DNA of 42,082 bases from Candidatus Peregrinibacteria bacterium (GTDB lineage: Bacteria > Patescibacteriota > Gracilibacteria > UBA1369): positions 188,635 through 230,716 of the forward strand of contig PLYH01000003.1 of NCBI GenBank assembly GCA_003153355.1. Reading direction: 5' to 3'. A program made the position numbers and the translations under genes. A model generated the notes under the pieces. The model was not told the origin of the DNA. It saw only the letters and a list, made by a program, of their open reading frames with translations, and searched no databases. Within the stretch, counting starts at the first letter, position 1; each line of letters starts with the position of its first letter. Below are positions 7,943-16,413 of this stretch, piece by piece.

Positions 7943-10900
7943 TTAGGTTGATGAGAGGGTTGGGCCGTTGATTGGCAAGCCTGGGATGAGAACTTCATCA
8001 CCAGAAACATTGTCAGCAGCGACACCATCATCGTAGATGAAGTTGCCGGTTGTGTTGAGAATGCTTGCATTCATACTACTTGTCGTAGCACCAGCGCTTC
8101 CCATACCTGTCGTGTCGCAGTTCACTTCAAGTTTCTGTGAGCTTCCTGCATTGATGATCAATGAAGAAGTTGGAGCATTGCCGGCAATGTTTGCAGCGGC
8201 ATTGAAGTTGTTGAACACTACAGTGTAGTTGAACGGAGTAGCAGCAACGAGACCTGCTCCACCTGTCCAGTCTGCCTTATCAGCAAAGACTACACTTGGA
8301 TTGGCTGGGTCGCGGAGTTGGCAAGTGTATGGACCAGCACTTGAACCAGCTGGTTTACCTGAGAGATGAACGGTAATTGAGTTACCGGCATCAAAGATCA
8401 CACGGTCTGCACCAGTAGCCGCAACTGTGAAGCGGAGAACCGGTGTTGCGCTGTTTGGAAGAGCACCAATTGTTTGTGGGAGGGTGTCTTGTGACAGAGC
8501 TGGAGCTGTCTTGCGGAGTACGCTGACATCACCGTGATCCGTGAAGCGCGCGATCAGAGTTAACTGAGCGTGAGCAGCCGGAGTTGTTCCGTACATACCG
8601 CGGAATACGCTCAAGGTTGTACCGGTAATACCAGTTACCAAGACATATTCCGGAGCTAAACCATCGCCAGTAGCTGCACTGTCTGTTAAGAGCAGTACGT
8701 CGCCGACCTTGTAGTTAGCAACACTGGATACAGTGATTGCCGGAGCAATAGCTGAGATTGGGAATGATGTAGCGCGGCAGATTCCGGATGCAACAATGTG
8801 AGTTGAAGCAACAGAACCGTTTGTTCCGCGATTTACCGTGATGTGGGTTGCATCTACGATACTTGTGACCGTAGCAGCTTCGGAATTTGCTCCCGGAGCA
8901 GCGCAAGTACCACTATTTACGAAGATGATTCCACCACCAACTGTATAGACACCGCTGGCAGCGACCGTGATGTTAGTGTCTGTAGCTGGAACAGGACCTG
9001 CACCGTATGTCGATGGAGCTGTACCTGCTGCTGGATCAGTTGCTGCCAATGTGGAAGCGGCTGGTGATGCAGCTGCACCGATGGAAGCAAGTGAAGATAA
9101 GTAGAGTTGAGCACCTGCTGCATGAGAAGCGGTTGTATTTGATGGAGGGAATACCGTTACACCTCTCATCAATGTTGCAGTAGCTGAACCACCACCTGCA
9201 AGAACAACCATTTGTTCCTGATCGATGATGACTACTGAACCGTTTGCAGGCCATACTGTGGCTCCTGCTCCCGTTGCTCCTGCTGCTGTGTTTGATACTG
9301 TAACACTAGGAGCAATACCTGTTACTGAGTAGCGAGCTACTCCACCAGGGAGACCTGCTCCGTTAAGAACAGTGTTAGCTACTGGAGTGCCAACGTATTG
9401 AGCGGCAACGTTTACACCTGAACTTGAATCAACTTCGTCAACACTCAAGAGAACGAGACCGACTTTGTCGCCTGAGTTTGCTCCACCTGGAGCAACAACG
9501 TTGGTCATAGCATGACCTTCGATGGTTACTGGAGTTGAATCCGGAATGGTGAGGTTCATGTCTTTGACGATCACCGTGCCGTTTGATTCAACAGGGTAGC
9601 CTGTCGGATCACCTACTGTTGTTCCGGTTGAAGCGTTTTTGAATGTAACGCGTGAGATTGAGTTTGGAGCAAATGAACCGAACACCATGTTGCGGAGATT
9701 TGCATTGTCGTTTGTGGATGAGAATGTCCAGCGGCCGACAATCTGATCGGTCATGCCGACGAGAAGTTTAGCCTTGGATTCTGCACCGGAGCTGTTTGCA
9801 ACCGTACCCACACCACCTGCACTGATTGTCATGATGGTTTGAGGAGCAGCATTGACTGCAAGGTTGTTATTAGCACCGACTGTACTGATACTTCCCGTAG
9901 CAACTGTCTGTCCGTTACCGTCGATTGCGATGACATCGGTTGAGCTTGCAACAGCAAACTTCACGAGGTCATTCAATGCGCCGTAAGGAGCAGAGTTGTT
10001 GACGTTACCCATCAAAACGAGAGAGACCGTGGTGTTCTTAGCAACAGGGATTGTAACGTTGTTGAAGAGAACTTTACCACTTGTACTGTCAACGTTTTTG
10101 AGGTCAGAAACCAGTGTCCCGTTCATATAGAGACCCAGTGAGCTGACTTCGTCCTTGAGATTTGTAGGACCATCGCTGACATTTTCTGAAGCAGTGCCGA
10201 GTGGTGTGACTGCTGGAGAACCGCCAACGTAACCCTGGAGATTCAAACTCTTAATGGTGTTATCCAATGAAGAGCCTGAGCGTACTGTCAAACCAAGGAG
10301 AGGTACGTTCATTGCACCGCGAACGTAAGTTCTTGATGTTGGAGTCGAAGCAACACTGAAGGTCAATGCAGAAGCAGACAATGACATCTGGTTACCCGTA
10401 ATGTTTGTAGACGGAGTAACGTCTGCTGCTGTTAATTGATCACCATTTGAATCGCGGATGGTATCACTGCCTGATGCAAGAGGATTATTTAAGGTACAAG
10501 TAATCTTGTCACCGTTCAGAGCAGCCTGTGAGCTGATATCAACCAACACAGCCACCTTGAGGCTTGATCCACCAGCAATGGTGTAATCACCAGAAAGAGT
10601 TGGGCTTTGAGCAATATCATTGCCAGTATTGACAGAAGTATCTGCGATCAATTCGTTTGGACCGAGAATTGAACCACCGACTGTTCCGTCAGCATTGATT
10701 TGAGCCAATCTGATGAGTGTGTAGTTTGGAACTGGCGTTGATCCGCTAGTGTCGATCAAACCGCCTGCTGCTGTTACAGCACCAGCTTCTTTAATGTTAA
10801 CTACCCAGTTTCTGATATCAACATCACCGCCTGATGCGTTCGTGAGGGTGAGATCGAGACAATGAGCAGCTTTTTGACCTACAGCCATGTCTCCAGCGGT

Positions 10901-12850
10901 TGGACCGTTGAAGGCAATTGTGAATGTGCTTCCCTTGATCGTTGTGTAAGAGAAGAAATCATCAGCTGTACCGTCAATGCCGTCTACGTTACTGCCGTTG
11001 TATTTACCAACACCGCCGTTGTTACCGTCATCAACCTGAACACCAAAACCAAAGGTGTTTCCGACCATCAAAAGGTCGCTTGGCTGATCAAGGTAAACTT
11101 TCACGGTATCTGCGTTCCGGCCCTTTACGTCTGCCGTTACGTAGTAGATTTCACGTTGGCCGCGTTGAACAACATCTGGAGTAGCCAAAACGAAAGTGAC
11201 AAGACCGTTTGGTCCTACTGAAGGTGTGGTTGCAATTGGTGCTCCACCGGTAGCTTTGTAGAGATTGAAGTTGCTCAAGTCTGTCGTGCGAACGGATCCG
11301 CGGACATAGAGAGCAACGCGCTGGAGGGATTGATCTTCACTGCCGTCCGTTTCAAGCTGGAATTGTGCAATGCGAGCTTGAGATTGACCAACTGTGATCT
11401 GATCGAGTGCTCCGTTTACTGTAACAGTTACTTTACCAACTGTACCACCTGCAACCGTCATCAAGTTACCAGTGAGGGGGAATGTTCCACCTACACTGCT
11501 AGCGTTGGTTGTGACTGAAGTAGCAGCAGTCAGTTCAAATGCGTGTTGAGCAGCACCTGCAGCAAGTGTGGTGAAATCACCAACCAAGCAGAGCTTAGCC
11601 ATACCACCTGATGCAATGTCTACGTTGACGTTGTTGAACTCGACAGTTTGTGATGAAGAGTTAATCGAACGACCAGTCGTCAAACGAGCTGCATCATTGT
11701 AGAGATACACGTTATTGAAGTCCGTCTGTGAACCGGCACCTGTGCGGTGAACGGTCAAAGATTGAACAACAACAGGAGCTGATCCTGCCGTGAAATCCCA
11801 ACATGTGAATACTACGCCAGTAGCACCCTTTGGTACTGACATAGATTTTGGAGTGTTGGCATCAAGAGCAACAGTCAATGGACCGCCAACGCCAAGTGGG
11901 TTGTAGCCATTGAAGCTTGCTGTTCCCTGATCAAGAGTTTTGCCTCCAACAGCTGTTACACCAGTAACGGTGAGAGCATATGGAGTGTTAGCTGTCTGAG
12001 AGCCGGTGGTCAGAGTGACCGTGTCAGCACTTACAGTAGCTGCAGTAACAGCAAGAGCGTTGCCGCTAGCATCTTTGATCATGAAGTTTCCAGGTACTGC
12101 ACCAGTTGTCGGATCTACAGCCATGCTGAACATAACGTCAACAGAAGTTGCAGAAGCAGCGGATGCGCTTTCAACGTTGAATGCGCCGTTTGTGCCGCGT
12201 TTCACTGGGTTCATAGCACCGACAACCATCTTCGCGATTTCTGCGCGGTTGATGTCGTTGCCTGGTTTGAAGGAACCATCTGGGTAACCGTCAACTACTG
12301 ACCAGTTGTAGAGAGTCTCTACAAAGCTGTATGACCAGCGATCTGAGCCTACATCTGGGAAGTGTGGGCCTCCGGTCGTGTCTGAAGTCAGGTTGAGAGC
12401 GCCTACAGCCATTTTCGCGAACTGTTCGCGAGTAACTGCATCGCCAGGACCAAACATGCCAGTAAGGTTACCAGCAGCGTCCTTATAACCACCTACTACA
12501 CCATTTTTAGCGGCGGTTTCTACATATTGATAATACCAAGCGCCAGGAGCTACATCCTTGAAGGATGGACCGGCTGAAGTGTCGATTGTCAAACCTGCTG
12601 CTTCCACGAGGAGCTTTGCAGCTTCAGCGCGGTTAGCGTTATCGGCAGGTCTGTACATTGTCTGAGTGGTATCGAGGATACCAGCGGAGGCAAGTTGTTC
12701 TACGTATGTGTAGAACCATGCGTCTGTAGGCACGTCACTGTAAGTAGCCGCTTGTGCGACGTTTGACACCGCAAAACTTGCGAGCAAAGTCACCATGCTG
12801 AGGCTAGCTACAATTCGGCGTACTTTTTGCATGCCTGTAGCAATACCCAT
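7943..12850 (-). CDS. Giant SLH-domain surface (S-layer) protein
   Basis: The 1,635-residue product has a signal peptide (basic MQKVRR then a hydrophobic core, cleavage near VAQA at ~34). Three SLH repeats follow at ~37-215 (FKDV-type motifs, WYYQYVETAA, GYPDGSFKPG, INRAEIAKMVV), which usually bind secondary cell-wall polymer. Next comes an SbsA/Big-like Ig domain (~220-315), then about 1,300 residues of Ala/Thr/Gly/Val/Ser-rich beta-sandwich-like sequence with very few Lys and Cys. Three copies of an xRGxxGTxxxxH-type motif lie at ~1200-1430. No LPXTG or C-terminal TM is present, so attachment is likely through the SLH end. Codon choice is more restricted than in neighbours (GTT/GTA, ACT, GGA, GCA preferred), as expected for an abundant protein. 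It stands alone with its own promoter region and terminator. The start could be the ATG seven codons later (MQKVRR). Confidence 0.92.
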   Translation of the reverse strand: MGIATGMQKVRRIVASLSMVTLLASFAVSNVAQAATYSDVPTDAWFYTYVEQLASAGILDTTQTMYRPADNANRAEAAKLLVEAAGLTIDTSAGPSFKDVAPGAWYYQYVETAAKNGVVGGYKDAAGNLTGMFGPGDAVTREQFAKMAVGALNLTSDTTGGPHFPDVGSDRWSYSFVETLYNWSVVDGYPDGSFKPGNDINRAEIAKMVVGAMNPVKRGTNGAFNVESASAASATSVDVMFSMAVDPTTGAVPGNFMIKDASGNALAVTAATVSADTVTLTTGSQTANTPYALTVTGVTAVGGKTLDQGTASFNGYNPLGVGGPLTVALDANTPKSMSVPKGATGVVFTCWDFTAGSAPVVVQSLTVHRTGAGSQTDFNNVYLYNDAARLTTGRSINSSSQTVEFNNVNVDIASGGMAKLCLVGDFTTLAAGAAQHAFELTAATSVTTNASSVGGTFPLTGNLMTVAGGTVGKVTVTVNGALDQITVGQSQARIAQFQLETDGSEDQSLQRVALYVRGSVRTTDLSNFNLYKATGGAPIATTPSVGPNGLVTFVLATPDVVQRGQREIYYVTADVKGRNADTVKVYLDQPSDLLMVGNTFGFGVQVDDGNNGGVGKYNGSNVDGIDGTADDFFSYTTIKGSTFTIAFNGPTAGDMAVGQKAAHCLDLTLTNASGGDVDIRNWVVNIKEAGAVTAAGGLIDTSGSTPVPNYTLIRLAQINADGTVGGSILGPNELIADTSVNTGNDIAQSPTLSGDYTIAGGSSLKVAVLVDISSQAALNGDKITCTLNNPLASGSDTIRDSNGDQLTAADVTPSTNITGNQMSLSASALTFSVASTPTSRTYVRGAMNVPLLGLTVRSGSSLDNTIKSLNLQGYVGGSPAVTPLGTASENVSDGPTNLKDEVSSLGLYMNGTLVSDLKNVDSTSGKVLFNNVTIPVAKNTTVSLVLMGNVNNSAPYGALNDLVKFAVASSTDVIAIDGNGQTVATGSISTVGANNNLAVNAAPQTIMTISAGGVGTVANSSGAESKAKLLVGMTDQIVGRWTFSSTNDNANLRNMVFGSFAPNSISRVTFKNASTGTTVGDPTGYPVESNGTVIVKDMNLTIPDSTPVTIEGHAMTNVVAPGGANSGDKVGLVLLSVDEVDSSSGVNVAAQYVGTPVANTVLNGAGLPGGVARYSVTGIAPSVTVSNTAAGATGAGATVWPANGSVVIIDQEQMVVLAGGGSATATLMRGVTVFPPSNTTASHAAGAQLYLSSLASIGAAASPAASTLAATDPAAGTAPSTYGAGPVPATDTNITVAASGVYTVGGGIIFVNSGTCAAPGANSEAATVTSIVDATHITVNRGTNGSVASTHIVASGICRATSFPISAIAPAITVSSVANYKVGDVLLLTDSAATGDGLAPEYVLVTGITGTTLSVFRGMYGTTPAAHAQLTLIARFTDHGDVSVLRKTAPALSQDTLPQTIGALPNSATPVLRFTVAATGADRVIFDAGNSITVHLSGKPAGSSAGPYTCQLRDPANPSVVFADKADWTGGAGLVAATPFNYTVVFNNFNAAANIAGNAPTSSLIINAGSSQKLEVNCDTTGMGSAGATTSSMNASILNTTGNFIYDDGVAADNVSGDEVLIPGLPINGPTLSST

Positions 12851-13007
12851 ATTGGATAGTGAATTAAGGAATATAAAGATAGATAAACAGAGATAGATAT
12901 CGAAGGAAGATTCTAAGGCCTTGCCCGAAGGCGTGAATAGTAGGCCTACTTAAATTTAAGTATAAATTTAACGAGAGAGCTTTTGGCTCTTACGAGTATA
13001 TAAGGAG
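12851..13007 (-). promoter_or_regulatory. Putative long structured 5' UTR of the S-layer gene
   Basis: This gene-free stretch would form a leader of about 150 nt if transcription starts near 13001. It contains a perfect 9-bp inverted repeat (12950-12958 / 12963-12971, TTAAATTTA and its complement, 4-nt loop), two palindromes AAGGCCTT (12916-12923) and TAGGCCTA (12941-12948), a GCCTT/AAGGC stem (~12918-12932) and an AGAGC/GCTCT hairpin (12976-12990). Long stable leaders are known for S-layer mRNAs. No Shine-Dalgarno sequence precedes the start. Confidence 0.5.
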
Positions 13008-13037
13008 AGTATCCTTGACCATTTTCCGAGTTTTCAA
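13008..13037 (-). promoter_or_regulatory. Candidate S-layer gene promoter
   Basis: Minus strand -35 TTGAAA (13037-13032), 18-nt spacer, -10 GATACT (13013-13008). A second possible -10 (TATACT, 13000-12995) has no good -35. The rest of 13038-13438 shows no supportable gene; a 70-codon minus ORF there looks random. Confidence 0.45.
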
Positions 13038-13438
13038 AGATCGAATTGGTATATCAGATGTGGTATTTGTGGGGGAGTTCACTGCACTCTTATTCTGGCT
13101 TCTACTCTTGGCTTTAGGCTGGTTCAACACGTAAATCTGTACATCATTCAGCACAAGGCACAAAGGCCCCGTCTGAATAAGGTTCACGCGAAAATTTACC
13201 AAAACGGGCTGTTAAAGTCAACAAATCCCGAAGGAGCTTTTCCGCAAGAGGACAAGGTATTTTACTTGCGGTGCTTATGAGATTTTTGCCTTATCTTTCA
13301 AGAATCTTTTTCGCTGTGATTACGACTTGTAGAACTTAAAACGGGATATTTTGTTTCAAAAAACAACATGACATATTTCGTAAATATTTTATGGTTGAGT
13401 TTTTGGGGAAGCGGGTTTGAAAGATTAGCATCCCTGAC

Positions 13439-13467
13439 TTGAAAGCACAATGGTGAGAGAGTATGAT
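13439..13467 (+). promoter_or_regulatory. tRNA-Glu promoter
   Basis: The -35 TTGAAA (13439-13444), 17-nt spacer and -10 TATGAT (13462-13467) place transcription start about 6 nt before the mature tRNA 5' end. Confidence 0.7.
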
Positions 13468-13479
13468 CTTTGAGCTTTT

Positions 13480-13555
13480 GGTCCTATCGTCTAGTGGTCT
13501 AGGACGCTACCCTCTCACGGTGGAAACACGGGTTCGACTCCCGTTAGGACTACCA
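13480..13555 (+). tRNA. tRNA-Glu (anticodon CTC)
   Basis: The 76-nt gene folds as a cloverleaf. The acceptor GGTCCTA pairs with TAGGACT (G1-U72 wobble). The D-arm begins GTCTAG, the anticodon stem CTACC/GGTGG encloses loop CTCTCAC with anticodon CTC (13514-13516), and the T-arm is CGGG-TTCGACT-CCCG. The 3' CCA is encoded. It reads GAG codons; a second tRNA-Glu (TTC) would be needed for GAA unless it is elsewhere. Confidence 0.95.
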
Positions 13556-13574
13556 TGTCGCTTCCGCTCGCATT

Positions 13575-13603
13575 TTGCGGGGGCCCCAAGTTTTTGTTAT
13601 CAT
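13575..13603 (+). promoter_or_regulatory. dnaJ promoter (leaderless)
   Basis: The -35 TTGCGG (13575-13580), 17-nt spacer and -10 TATCAT (13598-13603) are followed by 6 nt and the dnaJ ATG at 13610, which predicts an mRNA starting at the initiator codon. It lies 20 bp after the tRNA-Glu gene. Confidence 0.6.
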
Positions 13604-13609
13604 AAAAGT

Positions 13610-14770
13610 ATGGCTAGAGATTTATATGAAATATTAGGGGTTGCGAAAGGCGCTTCTGACCAGGAGATTAAAAAGGCTTACCGGAGGCTTGCTTTGCAGT
13701 ATCATCCCGACAAAAACAAAGGGAATAAAGAGGCCGAAGATAAATTCAAAGAGATCAATCAGGCCTATGAAATTCTTTCAGACAAACAAAAACGCAGCCA
13801 ATATGACCAGTTCGGCGCCGCAGGCGCTCAGGGATTCGGAGGCTTTGGAGGCGGAAACGCAGGCGCACAGGGTTTTGATCCGAATAATTTTGATTTTTCG
13901 CAATTCGGAGGAGATATGGGAGGCTTCGCGGATATTTTTGAAACATTTTTCGGGCAACAAACTGGCCGCGCGCGCGGGAAAAAACGCGGACCTACTTCCG
14001 GCGAACACATTGAATTCGAACTGAACATTTCTTTTGATGAAGCGGTTTTTGGTACAGAAAAGGAACTTCTGGTGGAAAAAACCATTGCCTGCGATCACTG
14101 CAAAGGAACGGGCGCCGAGCCCGGCAGCAAAACCATCAACTGTCCAACCTGCAAAGGTGTCGGGGAAATCCGCACAGTAAGACAAACCCTGTTCGGACAG
14201 ATGGCGACTTCGCAAATTTGTCCTCAATGTTACGGAGAAGGACACATTCAGGAAAAAAAATGTACGTTATGTCAGGGATCAACGAGGATCCGCAGAAATG
14301 AAAAGGTTCGCGTTAAAATTCCTGCGGGCGTTGATACCGGTTCGACTATCCGCGTGACAGGTAAAGGCGAAGCCGGGATGTACGGAGGCCCTTCCGGAGA
14401 TTTATACGTTCATATCCGCGTGGCGCCGAGCAGAAAATTCATGCGCAACGAATACGATATTCATACTACCCTCAACATTCATCTGATTCAGGCCATTTTG
14501 GGCGATGAAGTCGATGTTGAAACGATTCATGGCGCGATAAAACTCAAAATTCCTGCCGGCACGCAGAGCGGCAAAGTCTTTAAACTGAAAGAGTACGGGA
14601 TTCAAAAATTAAAATCCGACGAAAAAGGCGATCATTATGTAAAAATCAACGTTGAAATTCCCTCAAAACTTTCACGCAAAGAAAAAGAGCTCTATGCCCA
14701 GCTTGCTCAGGAAGCAGGTCTGCACCCAAAAGGGGGCAAAGAAGGTTTGTTCAGTAAAATAATCGGTTAA
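13610..14770 (+). CDS. dnaJ: Chaperone protein DnaJ
   Basis: This 386-residue type I Hsp40 stimulates DnaK ATPase and delivers unfolded clients. The J domain spans 1-70 with the HPD triad at 32-34. A Gly/Phe-rich linker follows at ~74-125. The zinc-binding region (~161-225) carries four CxxCxGxG-type motifs: [24 protein letters not shown] and CTLCQGST, the last with Thr in place of the final Gly. The C-terminal substrate-binding domains end at ~370. The open frame extends 49 codons upstream through the tRNA-Glu gene, so ATG 13610 is the start. No grpE or dnaK is adjacent. Confidence 0.97.
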   Translation: MARDLYEILGVAKGASDQEIKKAYRRLALQYHPDKNKGNKEAEDKFKEINQAYEILSDKQKRSQYDQFGAAGAQGFGGFGGGNAGAQGFDPNNFDFSQFGGDMGGFADIFETFFGQQTGRARGKKRGPTSGEHIEFELNISFDEAVFGTEKELLVEKTIACDHCKGTGAEPGSKTINCPTCKGVGEIRTVRQTLFGQMATSQICPQCYGEGHIQEKKCTLCQGSTRIRRNEKVRVKIPAGVDTGSTIRVTGKGEAGMYGGPSGDLYVHIRVAPSRKFMRNEYDIHTTLNIHLIQAILGDEVDVETIHGAIKLKIPAGTQSGKVFKLKEYGIQKLKSDEKGDHYVKINVEIPSKLSRKEKELYAQLAQEAGLHPKGGKEGLFSKIIG

Positions 14771-14862
14771 AAACTTTTGCTTTTTTTGTACGCTCCGGCG
14801 GCGGCAAAGCCGCACGCCTACGCCCTCGCGCCGTGCGCTCGGAAATTTTTTCGGATACCAGC

Positions 14863-14891
14863 TTTTCAGTTCTTGAAAAGTCGAGTATAAT
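14863..14891 (+). promoter_or_regulatory. Candidate promoter of the four-TM protein gene
   Basis: The -10 TATAAT (14886-14891) is preceded at 17 nt by a weak -35 TTTTCA (14863-14868). The ATG at 14919 lies 27 nt downstream. A GC-rich GCGGC-AAA-GCCGC hairpin near 14800 in the same 148-bp gap lacks a T-run and is not a clear terminator. Confidence 0.5.
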
Positions 14892-14918
14892 TCGGGGCAA
14901 CGATATTAGTTAGCTTTG

Positions 14919-15488
14919 ATGAACGTGCAACTTTCATGGGACCTTTTCATTCTTGTTTTTTTTGCGGTTGTTATCGCCTACAGTTTTATAATAGGCAGAA
15001 ATCAAACCCTGAAAGTTATTCTTGGAACGTACGTTGCGATTTTATGCGCTGACGGTCTGGGCAATCTTTTTGCGAAATATCTTGCGCCTTCCCAGGCTTT
15101 TTTTAAAATCATGAAACTTTTCTCGATCGGAAGCGAAGATCAGTCCATCATCTTTTTTAAGGTGCTGCTGTTTTTAGTTTTAATCGTACTGATCGCGATT
15201 AAAGGAATGTTCCAAGTTGAATCGCAGGAACACGGCTCCATGGGCATCCGCGTTGTTATTCTTTTTTTACTCGGACTGATGAGTGCGGGCCTGATGATGA
15301 GCGCTGTCCTGGTTTTTATTTCCGGCGCATCGCTGATCGGCACAAGCATTACCGGCAGCAACATCCTTGTTGATGTTTATAATGAATCGCGGCTTGTGCG
15401 CATCATGGTTGATTTTGCGAATATCTGGTTTTTCCTTCCCGGAATTGCGTTTATTGTTCTTGGCATTCTCCATAAAAAATCGGCTTGA
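14919..15488 (+). CDS. Hypothetical four-TM membrane protein
   Basis: I do not recognise a family with confidence. The 189-residue product has hydrophobic helices at roughly 8-26, 33-52, 82-98 and 110-135, and a C-terminal one at 165-183. A Gly/Ser/Ile-rich loop (GASLIGTSITGSNI) precedes a conserved-looking ESRLVRIMVDF segment. Helix spacing is faintly CvpA-like, but I would not name it so. The start is ATG 14919; a TTG immediately before it is also possible. It is monocistronic between dnaJ and tRNA-Lys. Confidence 0.7.
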   Translation: MNVQLSWDLFILVFFAVVIAYSFIIGRNQTLKVILGTYVAILCADGLGNLFAKYLAPSQAFFKIMKLFSIGSEDQSIIFFKVLLFLVLIVLIAIKGMFQVESQEHGSMGIRVVILFLLGLMSAGLMMSAVLVFISGASLIGTSITGSNILVDVYNESRLVRIMVDFANIWFFLPGIAFIVLGILHKKSA

Positions 15489-15570
15489 AAAACCCCAGCG
15501 GCATCCGTAGAATGGTGAGGCTTTTTTGACATGAAGGTTCTGCGTGCGCATTTGCAGCGCGCAATGGTGC

Positions 15571-15646
15571 GGGTCAGTAGCTCAGTCGGTAGAGCAACTC
15601 CCTTTTAAGGAGATGGTCGGCAGTTCGATTCTGCCCTGACCCACCA
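15571..15646 (+). tRNA. tRNA-Lys (anticodon TTT)
   Basis: The 76-nt cloverleaf has acceptor GGGTCAG paired with CTGACCC, D-arm GCTC/GAGC, anticodon loop CTTTTAA with anticodon TTT (15604-15606), a T-loop TTCGATT and an encoded CCA. A TTGACA -35 box lies at 15526-15531, but the matching -10 is weak. Confidence 0.96.
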
Positions 15647-15648
15647 GA

Positions 15649-15766
15649 TTCCACTGAAAATTTCATTTTACTTCGTCGCCTGCGAAAAAAATCGTTTCGC
15701 CGTATTATTCATACGTCTCAACGATTTTTTTCTTGTCTCCTTGTAAAAGTAAAATTTTGAGTGGAA
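15649..15766. repeat. 118-bp imperfect inverted repeat directly after tRNA-Lys
   Basis: The ends TTCCACT (15649-15655) and AGTGGAA (15760-15766) are complementary, as are flanking AAAATTT-rich arms. The inner arms are a perfect 13-bp match (15684-15696 with 15720-15732). The apex is CGTAT-TATTC-ATACG (15701-15715). The whole unit can fold as one long hairpin whose inner arm ends in a T-run, so it may terminate the tRNA transcript. It could also be a MITE-like element. Confidence 0.75.
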
Positions 15767-15849
15767 CATTGCTTTAAAGATTTTTCAATAATTTAACTAC
15801 GCGACCATACCTCACCTTAGGGAATCAAGGTGCTTTTTTGTGTATGCGC

Positions 15850-15879
15850 TTGATTACTCAAAGGGCACAACACTATAAT
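15850..15879 (+). promoter_or_regulatory. Promoter of the HTH/coiled-coil gene
   Basis: The -35 TTGATT (15850-15855), 18-nt spacer and -10 TATAAT (15874-15879) lie 32 nt before the ATG at 15912. No Shine-Dalgarno follows. Confidence 0.6.
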
Positions 15880-15911
15880 GAATCATATTCTATTTCGTCA
15901 CTTAAATTTTC

Positions 15912-16349
15912 ATGGCCGAAACCCTTCTTACGATCCAGGAAGCCGCAGCCATAACAGGAAAATCGCTCCAGACGATCCGCCGCGCCGTTAAGGCCCGCAA
16001 AATCGAATCGAAGCGAAAAAAAACTCCGCAGGGGTTCAACTACATGGTTACTCAGGCGAGTGTCGCGTCATTCTACAAAGTCGACATGAAAGCTTTCAAC
16101 AGAGATCGTGAACAGGGTTCAATCAACAGTAAAGAAAAGGGCGTGAGCAATGACGGCGTGTTTGCAACGCTGCATGATCTCCAGGCTCTGGAGCGCGAAG
16201 TAGCGGGCATGCTTGATGAATATAAAAATGAGAAAGAAAGTTTTATGCGTTTCATGAAAGCTTTCCAGGAACGGTTTGTGGTTCTGGAAAATCAGCTGAA
16301 ACTTTTGGAAGAACCCAAGAAAAAATCCTGGTACAAGTTTTGGAAATAA
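15912..16349 (+). CDS. HTH (excisionase/MerR-like) protein with C-terminal coiled coil
   Basis: The 145-residue product starts with a winged-helix HTH of the HTH_17/excisionase type (~5-55): LTIQEAAAITGKSLQTIRRAV, then a basic KRKKTPQGFNYMV wing. A polar linker (~62-85) leads into a Glu/Lys-rich coiled coil (~92-135) and a basic, aromatic tail KKKSWYKFWK that could touch membrane or a partner. Such proteins bind DNA as dimers; its target is unknown. It may be a stand-alone regulator, since no recombinase or plasmid gene is nearby. Its own promoter lies upstream and a bidirectional terminator downstream. Confidence 0.8.
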   Translation: MAETLLTIQEAAAITGKSLQTIRRAVKARKIESKRKKTPQGFNYMVTQASVASFYKVDMKAFNRDREQGSINSKEKGVSNDGVFATLHDLQALEREVAGMLDEYKNEKESFMRFMKAFQERFVVLENQLKLLEEPKKKSWYKFWK

Positions 16350-16380
16350 AGAGAATACAGCGAATTAATGCGTATAAAAG

Positions 16381-16404
16381 AAAGACCTCACTTGAGGTCT
16401 TTTT
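16381..16404. terminator. Bidirectional terminator
   Basis: A 9-bp stem AAAGACCTC / GAGGTCTTT (16381-16389, 16394-16402) with a 4-nt loop has T-runs on both strands. It separates the HTH gene from the convergent cyclase gene. Confidence 0.9.
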
Positions 16405-16413
16405 GTTTGATTG

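Noticed and set aside
8700-9260. Cys/Ser/His-rich short ORFs on both strands inside the S-layer gene
   Set aside because: These are frame shadows of the biased Ala/Thr/Gly codons of the real gene.
12990-13202. 70-codon minus-strand ORF upstream of the S-layer gene
   Set aside because: It has no motif, overlaps the likely promoter and has random-looking composition.
13463-13609. Upstream extension of dnaJ
   Set aside because: It would run through the complete tRNA-Glu gene, and the J domain begins directly at ATG 13610.
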